NCBI GenBank assembly: GCA_945787295.1
Contig: CALZHQ010000040.1
Location: 1-24,219, forward strand
DNA: 24,219 bases
Direction: 5' to 3'
Origin: an uncultured Desulfuromonadales bacterium
Lineage (GTDB): Bacteria; Desulfobacterota; Desulfuromonadia; Desulfuromonadales; Geopsychrobacteraceae
Shown: piece after piece, positions 1 to 11,376 of the stretch
Numbering within the stretch: the stretch's first letter is position 1
Layout: each line of letters begins with the position of its first letter
Position numbers and translations under genes: made by a program
The notes under the pieces: model-generated
What the model saw: only the letters and a program-made list of their open reading frames with translations
Told to the model about the DNA's origin: nothing
Databases searched by the model: none

Positions 1-1720
<1,720 letters not shown>

Positions 1721-1721
<1 letters not shown>

Positions 1722-2026
1722 CAGCCCCTCATCTCATCGAAAGAACGGACATCGATCGATCCTTTGCGGCGTTTCAGATAAACCACCATCGCCAGCGAAA
1801 TCGAGACTTCGGCCGAGGTCATCGCCATCAGAAAGATCACCATGATCTGGCCATCGAGCTGCTGCCAGAAGGCCGAGGCGCCGACCAGGGTCAGGCCGAC
1901 CGCATTGAGCATGATCTCGACCCCGATCAGGATCATGATCAGGTTACGCCGGGCCAGAACACAGCTGAAGCCGAGCAGAAACAGAATCGTCGAAAGGATT
2001 AAGACATGCTCCAGAGGCACAATCAT
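1721..2026 (-). CDS. nuoK: NADH-quinone oxidoreductase subunit K
   Basis: Small membrane subunit of complex I, related to MrpC, forming part of the proton channel near the quinone site. It has 101 residues, the normal length, with three transmembrane helices. The two conserved membrane glutamates are visible: Glu37 in LIGVEIMLNAVGL and Glu72 in MTSAEVSISLA. Its start overlaps the end of nuoJ by 4 bases (ATGA), and its stop overlaps the nuoL start by 1 base. It is clearly part of one polycistronic unit. Confidence 0.98.
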
Positions 2027-2547
2027 TCAGCACCTCCGGTTTTAGTTTTCGGCTCGGGTCGACCGACATAAAAAGCTCCGACGGCGGCAAACAGCAGCTG
2101 GAAGGAGACAATTTCTACCGCCAGGGCGTACTCCTTGAACAGGGCATAACCGAAATCCCGCGGTGCGGCATGCCAGCGCGGCACCCCTTGTTCAGCAGCC
2201 GGATCGAGTCCAACCAGCAGCATGGTACAGGTGGCCAGGGCGATCGCCAGCAGCATGACCGGCACCCATTGCTGCTTGGTCGCGACCAGATTAATTCCGG
2301 CAGAGGTGGGAGAGAGCTGCAGCATCATGATAATGAACAGGAACAACACCATGATCGCCCCGGCATAGATGATCAACTCCCAGGCGGCCAGCAAAGGTGC
2401 ACCGAGCAGGTAAAACAGCAAAGCTAAAGCAAAGAAGCTGTTGACCAGATAGATCACCGCATGCACCGGGTTCTTGCGGGTAATCGCCATCCAGGTGGCA
2501 AGCACGGCGATAACACCGAGTATGTAGAACATCAAGGTTGCAATCAT
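2023..2547 (-). CDS. nuoJ: NADH-quinone oxidoreductase subunit J
   Basis: Membrane subunit (ND6 family) of complex I that links the quinone cavity to the proton channels. It has 174 residues, close to the usual 165-200, with about five transmembrane helices. The conserved third helix reads AWELIIYAGAIMVLFLFIIM, containing the motif with the pi-bulge region of the family. It overlaps nuoI by 4 bases upstream and nuoK by 4 bases downstream. The C-terminus is soluble, Lys/Glu-rich and variable, as is normal for the family. Confidence 0.97.
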   Translation of the reverse strand: MIATLMFYILGVIAVLATWMAITRKNPVHAVIYLVNSFFALALLFYLLGAPLLAAWELIIYAGAIMVLFLFIIMMLQLSPTSAGINLVATKQQWVPVMLLAIALATCTMLLVGLDPAAEQGVPRWHAAPRDFGYALFKEYALAVEIVSFQLLFAAVGAFYVGRPEPKTKTGGAE

Positions 2548-3077
2548 GGCAGCAAATCCCTCACATCAACCGGCGCCGTTTCCCCCGGGTTGCCGCCCCG
2601 TGGAGCAGCGACACCGATGCCGGACTGGCGGTAAAAATTGTAGTCCGCATGCTGACCGCAATGATCGACCAACAGATCCTCTTTTTCGTAGACCAGTTTC
2701 AACGGATCCCGACCGCAAATTTCGAACTCCCCGGTCACCTGAATCGCCAGGGTCGGACAGGCTTCGGTACAGAGACCGCAGAAGATGCAGCGGGTAAAGT
2801 TGATCCGGAACCAGGCTGCGTAGCGGCGGCCATCTTCCGCCTCGGTGGCCTGCATCGAGATGCAATCGACCGGACAGGCGGCGCTGCACAGATGGCAGGC
2901 GACACAGCGCTCTTCACCATCCGGGTCACGGGTTAAAATCAGCCGCGCCCGGTAACGCTCCGGCAAGACCTGCTTCTGCTCCGGATACTGCACCGTCACC
3001 GGCTTACTGAACATATTGCGCAGGGTCACCCAGAATGGCTGCAGCGATCCTTTTATGTCACGATAAAGCGGCATCAT
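2544..3077 (-). CDS. nuoI: NADH-quinone oxidoreductase subunit I (two 4Fe-4S clusters)
   Basis: Peripheral-arm ferredoxin-like subunit (TYKY) that carries electrons through clusters N6a and N6b to N2. It has 177 residues. Two classical CxxCxxCxxxCP motifs are visible: CVACHLCSAACP (Cys58, 61, 64, 68) and CIFCGLCTEACP (Cys97, 100, 103, 107). Two adjacent ATGs occur at the start (MM); either could be used. The upstream nuoH stop codon sits immediately before the first ATG with no spacer, so the two genes are probably translated in a coupled way. Confidence 0.98.
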   Translation of the reverse strand: MMPLYRDIKGSLQPFWVTLRNMFSKPVTVQYPEQKQVLPERYRARLILTRDPDGEERCVACHLCSAACPVDCISMQATEAEDGRRYAAWFRINFTRCIFCGLCTEACPTLAIQVTGEFEICGRDPLKLVYEKEDLLVDHCGQHADYNFYRQSGIGVAAPRGGNPGETAPVDVRDLLP

Positions 3078-4070
3078 CTATCCTATCGACAACAGGACGG
3101 CACCGGTCACCAGCACGTTCAGCAACGCGAGAGGCAACAGGACTTTCCAACCGAAGTTCATCAACTGGTCGTAACGTAAACGAGGCATACTGCCGCGCAC
3201 CCAGATAAAAAAGAAGCAGATCGACAGCACCTTGATGCCGAACCAGACTACGCCAGGCAGCCAGGGACCGTGCCAACCGCCGAGGAACAGGACCGTCAAC
3301 ATTGAGCCGAGGATCACCATGTTGATGTATTCGCCGACAAAAAACAGACCGAAGCGCATCCCCGAATACTCGGTGTGAAAGCCACCGACCAGTTCGTTCT
3401 CAGCCTCCGGTAGGTCGAACGGCGTCCGCTTGCTTTCCGCGAGGATGCAGATCAGGAAAATCAGGAACGCCGGCGGATTGAGCAGGGCATAGGGAATCTG
3501 CTGCTGGGCCATGACGATCTCGGTCAGCGAGAAGGACTTGGCCATCATGACCACCGGCACCACCGACAGGCCCATCGCCAGTTCATAGCTGATCAACTGC
3601 GACAGCCCACGAATACTGCCGAGCAGCGAGTACTTGGAGTTCGAGGCCCAGCCACCGAGGGCCAGTCCGTAGACCGCCAGGGAGGAGAGGCCGAGAAAAT
3701 AGAGCAGGCCGATATTCAGATCGCAGATCACCAGAGGCATCCGCTGGCCAAATATCTCCAGGGTCGGTCCAAAAGGGATCACGGCAAAGGTCAGCAGCGC
3801 GGTCAAAGCCGACAGGCCGGGAGCGAGCAGAAACAACCCTTTGTCAGCGGTTGCCGGGACGAAATCTTCCTTGGTCAGCAACTTGATCAGGTCGGCCAGC
3901 GGCTGAATCATGCCGCCCGGCCCGGCCCGGTTCGGCCCGAGACGCAGCTGCATCCGCGCCAGGATCTTCCGCTCAGCCAGCACCAGGTATGCGGCCATCG
4001 CCAGCACCACGGCGAAGACCAGCACCAGCTTGACCAGAATCAGAGCGAGCATGATCAGTTGCTCAGTCAT
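3078..4070 (-). CDS. nuoH: NADH-quinone oxidoreductase subunit H
   Basis: ND1-family membrane subunit that forms most of the quinone entry channel at the junction of the two arms. It has 330 residues (normal 320-345) and about eight transmembrane helices. Conserved blocks are present: LAERKILARMQLRLGPNR near the N-terminus, GGWASNSKYSLLG, and the charged loop ESKRTPFDLPEAENELVGGF, which lines the quinone cavity and couples to proton pumping. Its start lies inside the last codons of nuoG (8-base overlap). Confidence 0.98.
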   Translation of the reverse strand: MTEQLIMLALILVKLVLVFAVVLAMAAYLVLAERKILARMQLRLGPNRAGPGGMIQPLADLIKLLTKEDFVPATADKGLFLLAPGLSALTALLTFAVIPFGPTLEIFGQRMPLVICDLNIGLLYFLGLSSLAVYGLALGGWASNSKYSLLGSIRGLSQLISYELAMGLSVVPVVMMAKSFSLTEIVMAQQQIPYALLNPPAFLIFLICILAESKRTPFDLPEAENELVGGFHTEYSGMRFGLFFVGEYINMVILGSMLTVLFLGGWHGPWLPGVVWFGIKVLSICFFFIWVRGSMPRLRYDQLMNFGWKVLLPLALLNVLVTGAVLLSIG

Positions 4071-6420
4071 GAGTCACCCCCAAGGAGACCTGACAGAAAC
4101 TGAGTTTGGCACCTGGTATCAGCTGTGGAAAAGCACCACTGTTTTCTACCAGCGCACAACCGGTAGCCAAATCTTCGTTGCAGCTAAGCGGCAAAGTAAA
4201 GCTGCCGAGATCGGTATCGAGCACGACCTTGTCCCCTTCCTGCAAGCCGCGCTCTTCAGCATCCCGGGGATTTAGTTGCACTCTCGCTGAAGTAAAGCGT
4301 GGCGATAATTTTTCGGAAAAGCGGCTGAGCAGATCACTGCCGTAACGAGCCGGTGTCACCAGTAACTGCAGACTACCCTGCGGCTGTTCCGGCAATCTGT
4401 CATCAAGCAGGCTCCGTTCATCAACACCCGCCACCCGGAAGCTGACACCACCCGGCTGCAGACCGGTAAAGTCGGCCAGACGCGGAAATGCCTTTTTCAT
4501 CTGCTGACGGATTCTTTCCAGATCATCCTGGCTGTCGAGCAGTTGCTGCAACAAGCTCCAGGCCGGCTGAGGGTCACTGCCGGGAACAACCGTGGAAAAT
4601 TGCCGCGGTGGGTGACCACCGTCGCCGATCACTGATAACGGCAGGCCCGGTTTGATGACCGGGGCGAACAACTGCTGCCGGCCTTCATTATTAACATAGC
4701 TGCCGGTCGATTCGATCGGTGAGGTACTGGGCAGAAACAGGCTGGCATGGACACTGAGAGGCGTCGGCAGACAATCGATCACCACCAACTCATCCAGTTT
4801 GCTCAGGGCACTGGCAAAGCGCTCCCCTTCCGGGGCTTCGAGCAACGGGTCGGTCTCCAGACAAACCAGCATTTTTATCCGCCCACTCTCCAAACGGGTC
4901 AGCAGATCATCCTGTTCGGGCGGACTGAGCAAGGCCGTGCCGAAACTGTTCGGACCACCGAGGACCGGGAAGATTGAGCAGGGGCGTGATTCGTCTGACG
5001 CCTCCACCGCCAGTTTCTGTAACAGCAGCAGGCCCTCGGCGCCGAGCAGGTCTCCGCCTCCGACCAGTATCGGACGTTCGGCCTTTTTCAGCAGATCACG
5101 CAATTGATCCGACTCAGGGCCCTTGGCTTCGGTCAACAAAGCCTGAATTTGCAACGGTGAAAGCGACTGGTGATCAAATTCACAGGGCAGATCAACCGGC
5201 CGCGGATCGTAGACCAGCACCTGGCCACCATTACGCACCATCTGGCGTAAGGCCACCGCCAGCATAGGTGCTTCGGCCAAGGGGTCGACCCCAAAAACCA
5301 CCACCAGATCGCTCTGCCGCACCCGTTCCAGAGACGCCAGGCGATCAGAAAGGTCGAACGCCGCGACCTGCGCGGCCTGATGGCGTGGCTTGTGCGCTGA
5401 GAACAGCGGCGTCCGGCATCCAAGTTGTTTAGCCCACTGTTGCAGCAGCCAGTTACTCTCCAGGCTGGCCCGGTTGGAACCGAGCAGCAACACCGCTTCC
5501 GGCCCTTGCGTTTCGATCAATTCACGGGCCAGAACAGCGAGCTGACATAAGGCATCACTGACCGCCACCAGTTGATCGCCACTACGGGCCTGCCGTGGAC
5601 GATCCGGGTGATTGACGTAAGCGCTGCCGAACCGGCCGCGATCACAGATGAAGAATCCGTTGACCTTCTCGTTGATGCCGCTACGCACCCGCTGCAACTC
5701 ATGATACCGGCCACCTGGCACGGTTGAACAGCCGAGCGAGCAGTGCGGACAGATCGACGGTGCCTGCTGCAGGTCCCAGTAACGGCTCTTGAACCGGTAG
5801 GTTTTATCGGTAAAAACCCCGGTCGGGCAGGCATCGACGATGTTACCGGAGAAATCGCTCTCCAGCGGGCCATCCTTGAAACGACCGAAAAAGACCCGGT
5901 TGCGCGAGCCCATAACCCCGAAATCACGGCCGCCGCAGTAGTCCTTATAGGTCCGCACACAGCGGTAGCACTGGATGCAGCGGTTCATCTCCTGGGCGAT
6001 AAAAGGCCCCAGCTGCTGGTTATTGTAGGTGCGCTTTTTGCCAGTAAAGCGCCGAATGCCGTGGCCACCGGCGATGGTCATCTCCTGCAGCTGGCACTCG
6101 CCGCCCTCATCACAGACCGGGCAGTCATGAGGGTGGTTAAGCATCTGCCACTCGGTGACACGGGCGCGAAATTCAATCGACTTTTCATCATCGGTGGTCA
6201 CCAGCATGCCCTCTTCAGCCTTGACCAGGCAGGACATCTGCAGGCCGGTGAAGGTCCCTTTGTGAACGGTGACAGCACACATCCGACAGGCGCCGACCGC
6301 GCCGAGGGCTTTGTGATAGCAGAAATGCGGCACAATAATCCCCAACTGCTCGGCAGCTTCGAGAATGGTGGCCCCGTCGTCGACGGTCACCTGCTGTTTG
6401 TCGATGGTCAGTGTCGGCAT
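4063..6420 (-). CDS. nuoG: NADH-quinone oxidoreductase subunit G (Fe-S / molybdopterin-oxidoreductase-like)
   Basis: Largest peripheral-arm subunit, carrying several Fe-S clusters. It has 785 residues. Domains in order: an N-terminal 2Fe-2S ferredoxin domain with Cys34, 45, 48 and 64; the His-ligated N5 motif HPHDCPVCDEGGEC (His96, Cys100, 103, 109); the N4 cluster with Cys148, 151, 154 and 198; and a molybdopterin-oxidoreductase-like part starting with Cys224, 227, 231 and 259. The last set matches the N7 cluster, which only some bacteria keep. From about residue 280 the protein is the cofactor-free catalytic-like domain. It lies 14 bases downstream of nuoF and overlaps nuoH. A formate dehydrogenase alpha subunit is an alternative by homology, but the operon position decides for NuoG. 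Confidence 0.97.
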   Translation of the reverse strand: MPTLTIDKQQVTVDDGATILEAAEQLGIIVPHFCYHKALGAVGACRMCAVTVHKGTFTGLQMSCLVKAEEGMLVTTDDEKSIEFRARVTEWQMLNHPHDCPVCDEGGECQLQEMTIAGGHGIRRFTGKKRTYNNQQLGPFIAQEMNRCIQCYRCVRTYKDYCGGRDFGVMGSRNRVFFGRFKDGPLESDFSGNIVDACPTGVFTDKTYRFKSRYWDLQQAPSICPHCSLGCSTVPGGRYHELQRVRSGINEKVNGFFICDRGRFGSAYVNHPDRPRQARSGDQLVAVSDALCQLAVLARELIETQGPEAVLLLGSNRASLESNWLLQQWAKQLGCRTPLFSAHKPRHQAAQVAAFDLSDRLASLERVRQSDLVVVFGVDPLAEAPMLAVALRQMVRNGGQVLVYDPRPVDLPCEFDHQSLSPLQIQALLTEAKGPESDQLRDLLKKAERPILVGGGDLLGAEGLLLLQKLAVEASDESRPCSIFPVLGGPNSFGTALLSPPEQDDLLTRLESGRIKMLVCLETDPLLEAPEGERFASALSKLDELVVIDCLPTPLSVHASLFLPSTSPIESTGSYVNNEGRQQLFAPVIKPGLPLSVIGDGGHPPRQFSTVVPGSDPQPAWSLLQQLLDSQDDLERIRQQMKKAFPRLADFTGLQPGGVSFRVAGVDERSLLDDRLPEQPQGSLQLLVTPARYGSDLLSRFSEKLSPRFTSARVQLNPRDAEERGLQEGDKVVLDTDLGSFTLPLSCNEDLATGCALVENSGAFPQLIPGAKLSFCQVSLGVTHD

Positions 6421-6434
6421 AAACTCAAATCATT

Positions 6435-7712
6435 TCATTCGCTGGCAACCGGACATTTGCCGGCTTCCAGATGGTCAACTATTTCCTGTTCAAACAACCG
6501 CAACAACCCGTCGAGCGGGCCCATCGCCCCTTCGGCGAGGGCACAGAAACTGTTGCCGGAAATATTGCGCCACTGCTCTTTGAGCATCTCGTGATGTTCG
6601 GCGGTGCCCTGTCCGCTCTCGATCGTTTCCAGCAACCACTGCACCATGCTCAGCCCATCGCGACAGGGGGTACACCAGCCGCAGCTTTCCCGGGCGAAAA
6701 AGCGGATCAGGTTGAGCGTGGCGGCAACCATACAGGTCCGGTCATCAAAAACCGTCACCCCGGCGGTCCCGTAGCGACTGCCAACTTTTTCCAGCGTATC
6801 GAAATCGAGCGCCACATCCATATGCTCGGCGGTCAGATAAGGGGTCGAGGCACCACCCGGCAGACAGGCTTTGAACTTGCGTCCATGACGCACCCCGCCG
6901 CCGTAAATCTCAACAATTTCCTGCAAGCTGATACCGACCGGCAACTCGAAGCACTCGGTTATGTTGAGATGGCCGGACATCCCGTACAGCTTGGTGCCCG
7001 AGCTCCCCGGAGTCAGCGCCAGGTCGCGGAACCAGAGCGCACCACCGGTAACTATATGCGGGATATTGGCAATGGTTTCGACATTGTTGACCGTGGTCGG
7101 CCGGCCGAACAGCCCACGGGTCGCCGGAAACGGTGGCTTCAGGCGTGGATTGGGTCGCTTGCCTTCCAGACCGTTGAGCAGCGCCGTCTCTTCGCCGAGG
7201 ATATAGCGCCCGGCACTGCCATGCACGTGCAGCTCGAAATCGAAGCCGCTGCCGAGTATATTCCTGCCGATATAGCCGGCTGCTTTCGCCTCTGCGATCG
7301 CCCGCCGAAGATATTTTGCCTGCTGTTCGTAGGCGTAGCGGATAAAGATATAACCGATATCGGTCTGCAGGGCATAAGCGGAGAGGATCATCCCCTCGAC
7401 CAGCTGATGCGGATCGGCCGCCAGCAGCTCACCGTCCTTGTAGGTTCCCGGTTCCATCTCGTCGCAGTTACAAACCAGGTATTTCGGCCCCGGCGCATCG
7501 GACGGAAAAAAAGTCCACTTGACCCCGGTCGGGAAACCGGCGCCGCCACGTCCGCGCAGACCCGACTCCTTGACCAGATTTCGCACCTCTTCCGGGGTCA
7601 TTTTTTTCAGCGCCTGCTCCAGGCCCTGATAGCCGCCGGTGGCCTTGTAGCCAGCGAGGAAAACCGTTTCGCCGGGCCGACGATTTTTAAACAGCAGCTG
7701 TGGGGTACTCAC
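6435..7712 (-). CDS. nuoF: NADH-quinone oxidoreductase subunit F (NADH/FMN-binding)
   Basis: NADH-oxidising subunit carrying FMN and cluster N3. It has 425 residues. Visible motifs are the glycine-rich GRGGAGFPTGVKW segment (about residues 54-66) used for NADH/FMN binding, CNCDEMEPGTYKD (about 81-93) at the nucleotide site, and the 4Fe-4S motif ESCGWCTPC (Cys344, 347, 350) with the distal ligand Cys390. There is no N-terminal thioredoxin-like or C-terminal ferredoxin extension, so it is complex I-type rather than HydB or formate-dehydrogenase type. It overlaps nuoE by 4 bases. Confidence 0.98.
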   Translation of the reverse strand: MSTPQLLFKNRRPGETVFLAGYKATGGYQGLEQALKKMTPEEVRNLVKESGLRGRGGAGFPTGVKWTFFPSDAPGPKYLVCNCDEMEPGTYKDGELLAADPHQLVEGMILSAYALQTDIGYIFIRYAYEQQAKYLRRAIAEAKAAGYIGRNILGSGFDFELHVHGSAGRYILGEETALLNGLEGKRPNPRLKPPFPATRGLFGRPTTVNNVETIANIPHIVTGGALWFRDLALTPGSSGTKLYGMSGHLNITECFELPVGISLQEIVEIYGGGVRHGRKFKACLPGGASTPYLTAEHMDVALDFDTLEKVGSRYGTAGVTVFDDRTCMVAATLNLIRFFARESCGWCTPCRDGLSMVQWLLETIESGQGTAEHHEMLKEQWRNISGNSFCALAEGAMGPLDGLLRLFEQEIVDHLEAGKCPVASE

Positions 7713-8221
7713 GCAGACGCCTCCCGCCGGAATTCGGCCAGCATGTCATCTACCTTCTCCGGAGTCAGAAAGCCGAAAAAGCGCTGTCCGACCATGACCA
7801 ACGGGGCCCGCCCGCAACCACCGAGACAACAGCTCGGCAACAGGGTAAAGAGGCCATCCTCGGTGGTCTGGCCCAGCTTGATCCCAAGAGTCTGCTGCAG
7901 GTAAGCGGCGATCTCTTCACCGCCATTGCTCCAGCAACAGATCGAATCGCAGATATGGATGGTAAAGCGGCCGACCGGCCGCCGGAAAATCTTATCGTAG
8001 AAGGTTGCCACCTCCTCGACTTCAATCGGTTCCAGCCCGAGAATCATCGCTGTCAGTTCAACCCCTTCATCCGGCACCCAATCATGATTTTTCTGAATCG
8101 CCCGCAGCACATCGATGATCATCTCACGCGGATGTTCGATCTCTCCAGCATGCTGGATAAAAACGGCGAGCTCGTCTTCGTCGAGCAGGCCGAGCTGGTC
8201 TATGTTGTTATTCTGCGCCAT
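7709..8221 (-). CDS. nuoE: NADH-quinone oxidoreductase subunit E (2Fe-2S thioredoxin-like)
   Basis: 24-kDa-type subunit carrying cluster N1a next to the FMN of NuoF. The start at 8221 (MAQNNN) gives 170 residues. It is preferred over an in-frame ATG at 8245 because AAGGGAG lies about 5 bases upstream of 8221, whereas the upstream ATG has only A/T-rich sequence before it. The 2Fe-2S ligands fit Cys91 and Cys96 (CDSICC) and Cys132 and Cys136 (CLGGC). It is the first gene after a 218-bp gap that separates it from nuoBCD, the only sizeable gap inside the operon. Confidence 0.97.
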   Translation of the reverse strand: MAQNNNIDQLGLLDEDELAVFIQHAGEIEHPREMIIDVLRAIQKNHDWVPDEGVELTAMILGLEPIEVEEVATFYDKIFRRPVGRFTIHICDSICCWSNGGEEIAAYLQQTLGIKLGQTTEDGLFTLLPSCCLGGCGRAPLVMVGQRFFGFLTPEKVDDMLAEFRREASA

Positions 8222-8311
8222 ACAACTCCCTTGATATTGGCACATTACAGTTCAAAAAAATCTAAATGTTCAAAAAAAATATATCTATCATTTTCGAACA
8301 GACCACTTCAA

Positions 8312-8432
8312 GGGCCGATCAAACGGCACCAGATGCAAGGCTTGCGCAGCCTTTCAACCGCAGGCGTAGCAGTGCTACGTCGAGGATTGAAACGCAAGCA
8401 TAACGCAGCAGGTGGTGTCGTTTCATCGGCCC
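8312..8432. repeat. ~121-nt imperfect palindrome inside the nuo operon (REP/MITE-like)
   Basis: The outer arms GGGCCGATCAAACGGCACCA and, at the other end, the complement of GGGCCGATGAAACGACACCA differ at only two positions. Moving inward, the shared blocks GCTTGCG and TTTCAA(C/T)C pair again. The centre is a perfect 7-bp stem CGTAGCA/TGCTACG with a single-base loop. In the nuo transcript this would fold as one long hairpin after the nuoBCD stop. Next to it, between 8250 and 8280, the A/T-rich stretch holds a tandem copy of GTTCAAAAAAAT. No coding sequence is visible in the gap. Its size and structure suggest a dispersed palindromic repeat; copy number cannot be judged from one window. Confidence 0.75.
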
Positions 8433-8439
8433 CTCCCCC

Positions 8440-10821
8440 CTACCGGTCCAGATCGGCGAGGATGAAGTCTATCGATCCGATATTGGCGATCAAATCGGAT
8501 ATCAACACCCCTTGATTGATCCAGGGCATCGCCTGCATATGAGCGAAGGACGGGGTCCGGATTCGACAGCGGTAAGCACTGCTGCCGCCATCACTGACCA
8601 GGTAATAACCGCACTCCCCTTTGCTCGATTCGGTGGCCCGGTAACATTCACCGAAGGGCGCTGCCGGACCACTGCTGACATTGACGAAATGGTGGATCAG
8701 GCTCTCAATGTCGTGCAGCCCGTCCTGCCGCTGCGGGTAACAGTAGCGATAATCATCGCTCATCCAGCGACCGGCCGGCATCTGGCTGGCCGCCTGTTTA
8801 ACAATACGCAACGACTGGCGCAACTCTTCCAGCCGCACCAGGTAGCGATCGAAACAATCGCCGTTGCTTGCTGTCGGCACGTCAAAATCAAAGTTTTCGT
8901 AACCACCGTACGGCATACTGCGGCGCAGATCCCATTCGAGGCCACAGGACCGCAGGTTCGGACCACTGAAACCCCAGTCGATCGCTTCCTCCAGGGTGAC
9001 GGCGCCGACCCCTTCGGTCCGGGCACGAAAAATCGCGCCATCGGTCAGCATGCTGTCGAGCTCATCAATCTGCCTGGCGAAGTCGCTGGTAAACCAGTCA
9101 ACCTTCTGTTTCCAGCCATCCGGCAGATCGAGCGGCAGGCCACCGATGCGGAACCAGGCCGGGTGCATCCGTCCGCCGGTGACCATTTCGATGATCTCGA
9201 AGATCTTCTCGCGGGCTTCGAAACAGTAGAATACCGGTGTCATCGCCCCGACATCGTGGGCAAAGGAGCCGAGCCAGACCAGGTGATTAACGATCCGGAA
9301 CAGCTCACAGAGCATGACCCGGGCATACTGGGCCCGTTTTGGCACCTCGACCCCGAGCAGGGTCTCCAGCGAATAGAGATAGGACAGGTTGTTCTGCACC
9401 CCGGAGATGTAATCGATCCGGTCGGTGTAGGGAATGTACTGTGCCCAATGCTGGCGTTCACCGATCTTTTCCGCGCCACGGTGGTGATAGCCGAGATCGA
9501 CATCCAGATCGGTTATCTCCTCGCCATGCAAGCGCAAAACGATCCGTAACACGCCATGGGTTCCCGGGTGATGGGGCCCCAGGTTCAGGACCATACTGCC
9601 GTCATCGGCCCCTTCGAGCGGCACCAGCTTGTCACCGTCGAGCGGGACATAAACAGCGGCATCATCGGCAGTAAAAGCCGGCATCTCGGTGGCCCGGCCA
9701 GGATATTCCTTGCGCAGCGGGTGCCCGTCCCATTCCGGTGGCATCAGAATTCGCCGGAGATCGGGATGATCGATAAACTTGATACCGAACATGTCGAACA
9801 CTTCCCGCTCATACCAACCGGCCGAAGGCCAGATATTGGTGACGCTCGGCGCTTCGGGAAATTCTCCGCTGAGTGGTACTTTGATGCGCAGGTACCCGGG
9901 CTGTTCAAAAGTGAGTAGATGGTAGATCAGGGTAAAACGATGCTCAGGCCGCTGCCGCCGGTTCGATTCATCGACCGCGGTCAGGTCTTCAAGCCGGCGG
10001 TATTTCTGACCGGCTTCCTGTTTGAGAAATGTCAGCAGCTCCGATATGAGCTCCGGAGGAGAAATCAACACCGGCATATCAGCCGATAGTGGATCGATCT
10101 TCACCTGCCCCGCGAAACGCTCCTGCAGCTGACGGTAGAGCTGTTCGGTATGATCCGGAAACAGTTGCTTCGGTTGCGCCGGGCGCCAGTCCTGGCTGCC
10201 GCGCTCACCGAAAAATTCCGGTGGCTGCTGCGAGCTGCCACGGATAGGGCTGTTACCGTAACCCGGCCCGCGCGGATCACGACTCTTGGTCACCCCGTCG
10301 ATCAGTGGCGGGACGCTGGTCCCTTCGCTGCCTCCCTGCATGCCGAGCACCATGCGGGCCGGTTGCTCTTCGGCGACAATCTTTTTCTGCAGCTCGATCA
10401 GCCCCTGCAGAAAAGCTTCCGGCCGCGGCGGACAGCCTGGTACATAGACATCGACCGGCAGCAGCTGGTTGACGCCCTGGATGACGCTGTAAACATCGTA
10501 CATTCCACCGGAGTTGGCACAGCTGCCCATCGAGATCACCCACTTGGGGTTCGGCATCTGCTCATAGACCCGCAGAATCGAAGCGCCCATCTTTTTGAAT
10601 GGCGTTCCGGAGACAATCATCAAGTCGGCTTCGCGCGGGGTACCACGCAACACCTCGGCACCAAAGCGGGCCAGATCGTGACGCGAGGTCATACTGGTCA
10701 TCATTTCGACAAAACAACAGGAGAGCCCGAAGAACATCGGCCAAAGGCTGTTTTTACGCCCCCAGTTGATCAGGTCATCCAGCCTGGTCAGAACGACGCC
10801 CTGCGGTAGTTTTTCACTCAT
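8440..10821 (-). CDS. nuoBCD: NADH-quinone oxidoreductase fused subunits B, C and D
   Basis: One uninterrupted 793-residue reading frame covers three complex I subunits that are usually separate or fused only as C-D. Residues about 1-175 are NuoB with the N2 4Fe-4S ligands Cys35, Cys36, Cys101 and Cys130 ([23 protein letters not shown]). A Gly/Pro/Gln-rich linker follows (about 176-220). Residues about 220-385 are NuoC, including the signature [12 protein letters not shown]. Residues about 405-793 are NuoD, with [12 protein letters not shown] (His417, His418, His422) and DYISG, whose Tyr471 sits where the quinone-head-group tyrosine lies in the family. The protein would form the N2-quinone module. 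It overlaps nuoA by 4 bases. All key residues look intact, so the fusion should be functional. Confidence 0.97.
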   Translation of the reverse strand: MSEKLPQGVVLTRLDDLINWGRKNSLWPMFFGLSCCFVEMMTSMTSRHDLARFGAEVLRGTPREADLMIVSGTPFKKMGASILRVYEQMPNPKWVISMGSCANSGGMYDVYSVIQGVNQLLPVDVYVPGCPPRPEAFLQGLIELQKKIVAEEQPARMVLGMQGGSEGTSVPPLIDGVTKSRDPRGPGYGNSPIRGSSQQPPEFFGERGSQDWRPAQPKQLFPDHTEQLYRQLQERFAGQVKIDPLSADMPVLISPPELISELLTFLKQEAGQKYRRLEDLTAVDESNRRQRPEHRFTLIYHLLTFEQPGYLRIKVPLSGEFPEAPSVTNIWPSAGWYEREVFDMFGIKFIDHPDLRRILMPPEWDGHPLRKEYPGRATEMPAFTADDAAVYVPLDGDKLVPLEGADDGSMVLNLGPHHPGTHGVLRIVLRLHGEEITDLDVDLGYHHRGAEKIGERQHWAQYIPYTDRIDYISGVQNNLSYLYSLETLLGVEVPKRAQYARVMLCELFRIVNHLVWLGSFAHDVGAMTPVFYCFEAREKIFEIIEMVTGGRMHPAWFRIGGLPLDLPDGWKQKVDWFTSDFARQIDELDSMLTDGAIFRARTEGVGAVTLEEAIDWGFSGPNLRSCGLEWDLRRSMPYGGYENFDFDVPTASNGDCFDRYLVRLEELRQSLRIVKQAASQMPAGRWMSDDYRYCYPQRQDGLHDIESLIHHFVNVSSGPAAPFGECYRATESSKGECGYYLVSDGGSSAYRCRIRTPSFAHMQAMPWINQGVLISDLIANIGSIDFILADLDR

Positions 10822-11264
10822 CCGCGCCTCCGGGTCATCATCCGTTCACGGCCGCCACTCGCACCCCAGTCAAGGCCGCCCATTTTCCAGAGGTAGACCA
10901 GTCCGAGAAACAGAATCACAATAAAGAAACAGATCTGCCAGAAACCTGCCCAGCCGAGCAGGTCGTAAGCAACCGCCCAGGAGACGACAAAGACCGCTTC
11001 AAGGTCGAAGACAATAAAGAAAATGGCAACCAGGTAGAAAGGAACGGGTTCGCGTAAGCGGGAATCACCGGTCGGCAAAATGGCTGACTCGTATGGCTGC
11101 CCCTTGACCGCAGAGGTGGTCCTCTGCCCCAGATAACGAGCCAGAATCATCAGCAATAAAATCAGACCGGTCGCAATCAGCACATACAATGCGAGAGTAA
11201 AAATATCTGCAGAGACGGGTCCGACTGTCGCTGGAACTGTTGATGTTGATTCAACGCCAGGCAA
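10818..11264 (-). CDS. nuoA: NADH-quinone oxidoreductase subunit A
   Basis: First gene of the complex I operon; ND3-family membrane subunit next to the quinone channel. Three transmembrane helices are visible, with the family block [20 protein letters not shown] in the second. No ATG is available at the N-terminus. TTG codons occur at 11276 and 11264. The second is preferred because GGAG lies 6 bases before it (GGAGAACATCTTG), and it gives 148 residues; the first would give 152. The conserved loop that varies between active and inactive states (here GQPYESAI) lacks the usual Cys-Gly-x-x-P pattern, showing Gly-Gln-Pro instead. The gene overlaps nuoBCD by 4 bases. Confidence 0.95.
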   Translation of the reverse strand: MPGVESTSTVPATVGPVSADIFTLALYVLIATGLILLLMILARYLGQRTTSAVKGQPYESAILPTGDSRLREPVPFYLVAIFFIVFDLEAVFVVSWAVAYDLLGWAGFWQICFFIVILFLGLVYLWKMGGLDWGASGGRERMMTRRRG

Positions 11265-11376
11265 GATGTTCTCCAAACAGCAAAATTCAATTCAATAAAA
11301 GGTGTGACTTAACTGTGAATTCTATCATATAGATCTGCACAAAAAAGTATCCAGAGCGCAATTCATTGTAAACAGG

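Noticed and set aside
6471..7904. A 477-codon plus-strand frame opposite nuoF and nuoE
   Set aside because: It is the mirror of two clear genes on the minus strand and has no recognisable domain; the high GC content keeps the antisense frame open.
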